A stretch of 64,000 nt of DNA from Ornithinibacillus sp. 4-3. GTDB taxonomy: Bacteria > Bacillota > Bacilli > Bacillales > Amphibacillaceae. How positions within the stretch are numbered: the stretch's first letter is position 1; each line of letters opens with the position of its first letter. Location: positions 2,266,001 to 2,330,000 of the forward strand of contig NZ_CP162599.1 in assembly GCF_040958695.1 (NCBI RefSeq), given 5' to 3'. Below, piece by piece: positions 59,829-64,000 of the stretch. The translations under genes were made by a program, and so were the position numbers. Under the pieces are notes generated by a model. That model was not told the DNA's origin and did no database searches. It was given only the letters and a program-made list of their open reading frames with translations.

Positions 59829-60086
59829 TTGGAAGAAGTGAAGAATTTGAATAAAGTATACAGAATAAGAGAAGGAATACCAGATAAACCAAAAAATAAT
59901 GTTTATAAAAAATTGGGATATAACTTTAATGCTCTGCAAGGCGGTTATGTGAGTAAGGATTTATCGACAATTATTATTACTCACCGAACTATGGGAAATG
60001 GCATAGTAACACTATATAAAGATAATCAAGAAGAAAATTTTAAAAGGAATATCCAGATACTGAAAGAGAATAATTTACTTAAATAA
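59829..60086 (+). CDS. Small hypothetical protein at the prophage edge
   Basis: An 85-residue hydrophilic protein (TTG start), or 79 residues from a second TTG at 59847, which has GGAAGAAGTGAAG before it. No domain recognised; it is rich in lysine and asparagine. A terminator directly overlaps its stop codon, which supports a real transcript. It is the only rightward gene in this part of the prophage, a typical position for a non-essential cargo gene. Confidence 0.5.
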   Translation: MEEVKNLNKVYRIREGIPDKPKNNVYKKLGYNFNALQGGYVSKDLSTIIITHRTMGNGIVTLYKDNQEENFKRNIQILKENNLLK

Positions 60087-60120
60087 GCCCCTCACATAAA
60101 AAAATGTGAAGGGCTTTAGT
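60085..60120 (+). terminator. Terminator after the 59829 gene
   Basis: AGCCCCTCACAT and ATGTGAAGGGCT arms with a 6-nt A-rich loop, then TTTAGTT. Confidence 0.8.
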
Positions 60121-60125
60121 TATAT

Positions 60126-60172
60126 AAAAGAGTCACTCCCTTAGCCATAGGATATTAGTGACTCTTTTATTA
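60126..60172 (-). terminator. Terminator, probably of the PanAT pair
   Basis: AAAAGAGTCACT and AGTGACTCTTTT arms with a 19-nt loop. It lies about 80 nt past the toxin stop and is usable from both strands. Confidence 0.75.
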
Positions 60173-60248
60173 TGTATAAGTATAGCATAAGGTTGGTTAT
60201 TCATTTAGTGTGTCCTAGTGGGTGATCTAGTTTTAGCTATCAATCAAT

Positions 60249-60785
60249 CTACAAGTAATTAGCAATTGGGCAAAAACTTTGTTTTATATAATCAGTATGA
60301 CTGTATTTAGGATTTGGATATGCTAAGTGATGGTAATCGATAAATAAAGGTCTAATGATATTGGTTTGCTTATTTCGTAATGTGATAATTCTTATACCAC
60401 CACTTACCCCTATTTGATAGATTTGCTCATTGCTTTGAATAGTCTTTTCAAATGAATGACCGTAAATCTCTCTCATTACTGCTAATACCGTAATATACGA
60501 TCTATGCCCCTGTTCAATAGGATGACAATGGAAGTCACTCGCCATGGATTGTTGAATATCTTTAGACTTTGCTTGTATTTCAGGAATAATTTTTGCCATA
60601 ATTAATGTTATGGATTTAGAATAGGACTCAACATCTTTAAGTTTGTTTGTAAATTTACCTTTTTTCACACCAAGTAACCATCTGTTATCCCTAAAGTCAA
60701 AAGTGAAATTCTCAGACGATAGATCAGGTGTTGTATCTGTTATTACGTTTTTCCTTGCCTTACCTCTTTTAGGTATCTTTCCCAT
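60249..60785 (-). CDS. Candidate PanT toxin partner of the Panacea gene
   Basis: A 178-residue protein with basic N-terminus (KIPKRGKARKN) and a conserved-looking C-terminal core: DFHCHPIEQGH, YGHSFEK, GIRIITLRNK and RPLFIDYHHLAYPN. Histidine-rich motifs suggest a metal or catalytic site. It starts 1 nt after the Panacea-domain gene's stop, so translation is coupled. In PanAT systems the gene beside PanA is the toxin and varies widely. The function is inferred from that context only. Confidence 0.55.
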   Translation of the reverse strand: MGKIPKRGKARKNVITDTTPDLSSENFTFDFRDNRWLLGVKKGKFTNKLKDVESYSKSITLIMAKIIPEIQAKSKDIQQSMASDFHCHPIEQGHRSYITVLAVMREIYGHSFEKTIQSNEQIYQIGVSGGIRIITLRNKQTNIIRPLFIDYHHLAYPNPKYSHTDYIKQSFCPIANYL

Positions 60786-60786
60786 T

Positions 60787-61284
60787 TCAGTTACTGCCTT
60801 GTATCATTTCATTCAAATAATAATTAAATATTTCTGTATCTGAAATTGGATTTTGTGATGGTTCAATTGGAGATAACCCTTTACGCGCGGTCAACCAAGG
60901 TAATTCCTGATGAGTCATAGATTCTAGCTCATTTCCAGTGTAATCGCCATATACTTCCCATACTTGATTCAACACATTTTCAATTTCTTCGTCAAATTGC
61001 ACAACGTCTTTCTCATTTAGAGGTATATTAGAAAATCCATATTCTTTAAACTCGTGATACACAGATGGGATTACGGGACCGTGAACCCAAGCCTCAAATC
61101 CTTCTTTGAACAATCTCTTGTCTAATTCATCTACACTTTCATTTCCTAAAGTCAAGGTCCATGAGTGCGCATAGTAAAGTAATTTTTGAAGTTTTTTTGG
61201 CGACATAGAACCTTGTGATAAAAACCACTGTACTACATCCCCCAATTCATAATAACCCTGTTCATTTCTTTCTGCAATTCTCAT
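60787..61284 (-). CDS. Panacea (DUF4065) antitoxin PanA-like
   Basis: A 165-residue protein with the Panacea/DUF4065 fold (formerly GepA, phage-associated). It shows LGDVVQWFLSQG, SPKKLQKLLYYAHSW and FEAWVHGPVIPSVYHEFK, all diagnostic. ATG at 61284 is chosen for AAAGGGGAGAG 9 nt upstream. In panAT operons this domain neutralises very different toxins. Here it precedes an uncharacterised 178-residue gene inside a prophage, so a role in lysogen stability or phage exclusion is likely. Confidence 0.82.
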   Translation of the reverse strand: MRIAERNEQGYYELGDVVQWFLSQGSMSPKKLQKLLYYAHSWTLTLGNESVDELDKRLFKEGFEAWVHGPVIPSVYHEFKEYGFSNIPLNEKDVVQFDEEIENVLNQVWEVYGDYTGNELESMTHQELPWLTARKGLSPIEPSQNPISDTEIFNYYLNEMIQGSN

Positions 61285-61688
61285 TTTAGTCTCTCTCCCC
61301 TTTATAAAAGACCAAATATTTTTAAGCATATATAAAAAACACCTTTCAAATATATTCGTTACCATTAATTCATGTTTACCATTAGTTAATGATTGTATTC
61401 ATTGAAAGATGACTGCTTACGTTGCTTTTATTTTTAAAAGTTTGTCTAATTGTCACCAAGTGTCAATATTCGCCATTGACCTTCGTTAACTGTATCTTAC
61501 ACTAATTTAAATCATTCGTGAATAGATTTAGCGAAATAATTCGCAAATACGAAACATTTTTTAGCATAATTTGTGAACTTTATTTCATTCTATTTAGTGA
61601 AACATAAAATGATTGTATTTTTGAAGCAATTTTACGAAGAGTTTTTGAAGCAAATATATTGAGGATTAAAGAGCGCACCTAAGCGCTC
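61285..61688. other. Gap between the PanAT pair and endolysin
   Basis: No gene seen. TTTTTGAAGCAA appears twice (about 61620 and 61643) and GCGAAATAATTCGC (about 61531) is a small palindrome with further CGAA/TTCG pieces nearby, possibly operators. An AGAGCGC/GCGCTCT terminator hairpin (61670-61689) overlaps the endolysin stop codon. Confidence 0.5.
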
Positions 61689-62732
61689 TTATTTTAATTT
61701 TTTATTTACTTCTGCACGTACTTTATTGTACTGCGCTTGACTAATACCTAATGATTTTCTACGGTTTTCATGACCGCTACCGTGCTTGCCTTGGATTACT
61801 TCTGTTGCCATTTGACTGACAGACTTGTAAGTTGATTTAGCTCCCATTAATCGCTTATTGACTTCACTTTTAACCTTATCATATTCAGCTTTGCTAATGC
61901 CTAATGACTTTTGTCTTGTGCTGTGACCATTTCCATGATTACCAGATAAAACTTCATTTACCATTTGAGTAATTGATTTTTTTGGTGCAGGCTTAGAAGT
62001 TGACCCCGCCCTGCGGTTAACCTCTGCCCTAACCTTATCATATTCAGCTTGGTTAATACCTAGTGACTTACGTCTATTGTCATGGCCATTACCGTGTTTT
62101 CCGTCAATAACCTCTTGTACCATCTGACTAATTGATTTAGCTTTAGGCTTAGAAGCCTTGTCTGTTGATACACCAGCTGTTTTACTATCAGGTTGTTTAA
62201 CAGTATGAGATTTTTCACCTTTAAGTTTAGCATTCACTCGATTTTTAAAATCAATAAATTCGTTTGGATTAGAAACCCACGGTGCAGGACAATTTTTGTG
62301 AGTTACATCATAGTGCCTTACAATATCCTTCAATGGATCCCATCCATACATTTTTGATAATTCAACAAACACATCTTCTGTCCTTGAAATGGTATTGGGA
62401 TGAAAAGAGCCGTCTTTCTCTTGGCACATTTCAACACTAATAGATAAATAGTTAGCATTAGGCTTCAACTCAGGCACGCCACTGTACGATCCATCATTGG
62501 CAGCATAAGCAACTTCATCTAGAGGAATTATGCAAATAGCCTCTTTTTTATCCACAAAAATATGGGCAGATGCATAACGCCCAGAAAGATTATTAAAATA
62601 TTTTTGATGGTTTGTAGCTGTTCCACCATGATTTGCTGTGTAGTGGATAATACCTTTTTTATGTGCTGTTAATTTCAGTCCAGGTCGTGAATGTTTATTA
62701 ATTTTAATGTAATCGTTTTTCCATACAGTCAT
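61689..62732 (-). CDS. Endolysin: N-acetylmuramoyl-L-alanine amidase with three Cpl-7 repeats
   Basis: A 347-residue endolysin. The amidase_2/PGRP domain (about 10-165) has zinc ligands H30 (IIHYTA), H140 and C148 (VRHYDVTHKNCPAPW). A linker of about 30 residues leads to three tandem Cpl-7-like (CW_7) wall-binding repeats (about 200-240, 253-294, 304-345), each with HGxGHxxRxKSLGI and YxKVxxEVN. Such repeats bind muropeptide independently of choline. It lies 31 nt downstream of the holin gene, after TTAGGAGGG. Confidence 0.92.
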   Translation of the reverse strand: MTVWKNDYIKINKHSRPGLKLTAHKKGIIHYTANHGGTATNHQKYFNNLSGRYASAHIFVDKKEAICIIPLDEVAYAANDGSYSGVPELKPNANYLSISVEMCQEKDGSFHPNTISRTEDVFVELSKMYGWDPLKDIVRHYDVTHKNCPAPWVSNPNEFIDFKNRVNAKLKGEKSHTVKQPDSKTAGVSTDKASKPKAKSISQMVQEVIDGKHGNGHDNRRKSLGINQAEYDKVRAEVNRRAGSTSKPAPKKSITQMVNEVLSGNHGNGHSTRQKSLGISKAEYDKVKSEVNKRLMGAKSTYKSVSQMATEVIQGKHGSGHENRRKSLGISQAQYNKVRAEVNKKLK

Positions 62733-62763
62733 TTATAAACCCTCCTAATTAAAAGAGCAACGA

Positions 62764-63162
62764 TTAATCGCTACTCTTTGATTTGCTATTCAATGTTTCA
62801 ACTGCTTTCTTTAAAACATCTGGTACTGGTAAATTTGTTTTTCCTACCGTCTCTAAAATACTTAATAATTCATTCGCTAAATAAAAAAAGATAACTGCAT
62901 CCCTAATGAATGTGCCATCTCCCATGATTGTATCTATTGAATAGGCTACTGCAACCAAAGCTAATATGATTACCTTTTTGGCGATACCTCTAAAACCAAT
63001 CTTACTACTTAATTTTCCGTAGCTTGCTGCAACTAAAACTCCTAGTACATAATCTGCAATGATAAATATAACTAGTACTTGTAACAAAGGCGACCAGCCT
63101 CCTAATAAAAATGTGACGATCGCCCCAATGACAGCGATACCTGTTTTAATTACTGTTTCCAT
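62764..63162 (-). CDS. Prophage holin
   Basis: A 132-residue holin of the phage holin 4 (TcdE/UviB-like) family, same length and layout as the orphan at 542-940 and nearly identical in its middle and C-terminal parts. It is immediately upstream of the endolysin, the usual lysis cassette. CAGGAGGAATGAG precedes ATG. Confidence 0.9.
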   Translation of the reverse strand: METVIKTGIAVIGAIVTFLLGGWSPLLQVLVIFIIADYVLGVLVAASYGKLSSKIGFRGIAKKVIILALVAVAYSIDTIMGDGTFIRDAVIFFYLANELLSILETVGKTNLPVPDVLKKAVETLNSKSKSSD

Positions 63163-63184
63163 CTCATTCCTCCTGTTTTATGAC

Positions 63185-63213
63185 ATAAAAAATAGCACCT
63201 CGTATGAGATGCT
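63185..63213 (-). terminator. Phage terminator upstream of holin
   Basis: GCATCTC/GAGGTGC hairpin followed on minus by TATTTTTTATGTC. The same tail follows other hairpins at about 63764-63785 and, in the remnant, about 1001-1020. Confidence 0.7.
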
Positions 63214-63698
63214 TACACCAATTCAATTACTTCTGCTTTGCCTTCAAATAAATACTCTAATTTTCCTGGGCGAAATATTTGTCCATCCCAATAGAATTCC
63301 GCATATCTGCTTAAATCTCTAAAAGGTTTAGGTTGCGCTTCTACCCAATGAGCATCACCTGAAAATAATTTACCATTTAATTTCATTTTCACAATTTGAA
63401 AATTATTATGAACTTTTGTCTTCCAATATGGTAGATGTTCTTCGTCACTAAGCCATATACATCGCCATCTAGATGGTAAGTTTTCGTTAATTTCTATACG
63501 TTTTTGTTCAATAACATATTCCTTGGCAAATCTCCAATAAACTTCAGGTTTTCCATGTCCCGTTTCATAACTTGCTCTGAAAGGATTATACTGTTTTACG
63601 TCTGTATTAATTATGTCTCCTATTTTTAATTTATCATAGGTATTTAAATTTCCTATGCTATTAATATGATAAAGGATTCTTTCTTGTACAATTTCCAT
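63213..63698 (-). CDS. Phage protein, DUF2441-like
   Basis: A 161-residue protein with HINSIGNLNTYDKLKIGD at the start, RFAKEYVIEQKRIEIN in the middle and RYAEFYWDG near the end. This resembles the DUF2441 family as I recall it, found in phage and bacterial genes. It lies between the tail-region small protein and the holin. Function is unknown. Confidence 0.55.
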   Translation of the reverse strand: MEIVQERILYHINSIGNLNTYDKLKIGDIINTDVKQYNPFRASYETGHGKPEVYWRFAKEYVIEQKRIEINENLPSRWRCIWLSDEEHLPYWKTKVHNNFQIVKMKLNGKLFSGDAHWVEAQPKPFRDLSRYAEFYWDGQIFRPGKLEYLFEGKAEVIELV

Positions 63699-63763
63699 CC
63701 ACTCACCCCCTCCTATCTACCTAATTCGACAAAAGGGGATAAAGTCCTTCTTTTTAAGACATA

Positions 63764-63785
63764 AAAATACGCTTACTCAGCGTCT
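63764..63785 (-). terminator. Phage terminator after the 63773 gene
   Basis: ACGCT/AGCGT hairpin overlapping the stop, followed on minus by ATTTTTATGTC. Confidence 0.6.
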
Positions 63786-63997
63786 ACTAAATTACCACTC
63801 ATAATTCTATCTACAAGCTCTTGCTTAACTTCTGTTTCTAATCCTTCTAAATTGATTAATTCTGTGAAATTATTTACTGGAATACTACCATTTAAGTTAA
63901 TGCTTCCGTCTGCTGTTCGTGCGGTAAAATGGATCACCATTGATGTAATTTCGTTGTTTTCACGTCTTGGCGTAATTTGGTTGATTGTAATATTCAT
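63773..63997 (-). CDS. Small phage protein
   Basis: A 74-residue acidic protein (NITINQITPRRENNEITSMV, then FTELINLEGLETEVKQELV) of the size and place of the short proteins that follow tail-fibre genes in Siphovirus-type phages. Its ribosome-binding site lies beyond the window edge. No precise family assigned. Confidence 0.55.
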   Translation of the reverse strand: MNITINQITPRRENNEITSMVIHFTARTADGSINLNGSIPVNNFTELINLEGLETEVKQELVDRIMSGNLVDAE

Positions 63998-64000
63998 TAT

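Larger units (their letters stand above)
59650..64000. mobile_element. Prophage, lysis-gene end
   Basis: Phage gene order of tail-region small proteins, holin and endolysin, followed by a lysogenic-conversion-like toxin-antitoxin pair, adjacent to ccpA. It continues past the right edge. Integrase and structural genes are not in the window. Confidence 0.85.

Overview
The window is from a low-GC, spore-forming member of the Bacillaceae, most likely a halotolerant or alkaliphilic genus close to Oceanobacillus or Virgibacillus. Four things point there: a core gene order matching the Bacillus subtilis block from phoP to ccpA (citZ-icd-mdh, pfkA-pyk, accDA, dnaE, nrnA, ytpI, ytoI, ytkL, moaB, ytxK, tpx, sspA, thiI, iscS-type, ezrA, ytsP, rpsD, tyrS, motPS, ccpA), a small acid-soluble spore protein, the MotPS stator, and several Bacillaceae-type interspersed repeats. 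Species cannot be fixed from sequence reading alone.

Layout. (1) 1-334 is the start of phoP, running off the left edge. (2) About 450-19200 is an accessory island inserted between phoP and mdh, which are neighbours in B. subtilis. It holds a prophage-lysis remnant (orphan holin, endolysin deleted), a nitrilase, a YheC/YheD-like ATP-grasp protein, and a compact locus with the layout of a type I toxin-antitoxin. Next comes a six-gene leftward defence operon: XRE regulator, type III Mod and Res, an AlbA_2/Schlafen-like protein, a ThsB-like TIR and a two-helix membrane macro-domain protein. A 6-kb rightward element follows, with a PrimPol-helicase, an HK97-type capsid protein and a large serine recombinase, and finally a lipoprotein gene. 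(3) 19250-59500 is core chromosome with small accessory insertions. (4) About 59650-64000 is the lysis end of a second prophage, with a PanAT-like toxin-antitoxin pair, an amidase endolysin with three Cpl-7 repeats, and a holin closely related to the orphan near phoP.

How genes work together. citZ, icd and mdh form a TCA block with a strong promoter and an overlapping cre-like site that CcpA, encoded at the other end of the window, could use. pfkA-pyk, accDA and malic enzyme cover the glycolysis/pyruvate/malonyl-CoA node. tyrS has a T-box leader and rpsD a structured leader. MotP and MotS form a (probably sodium-driven) flagellar stator.

The strongest candidate for an unusual system is the operon at 4279-11970. 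The TIR plus TM-macro pair has the composition of type II Thoeris. Here it is joined through an AlbA_2 gene to a complete type III restriction-modification system, with gaps of 13-30 nt or overlaps, under one small repressor-like gene. Downstream lies a 47-codon ORF whose mRNA can fold with a sequestered ribosome-binding site, facing an antisense promoter candidate. It is bracketed by a roughly 60-bp direct repeat that has a diverged inverted relative near 18.4 kb.
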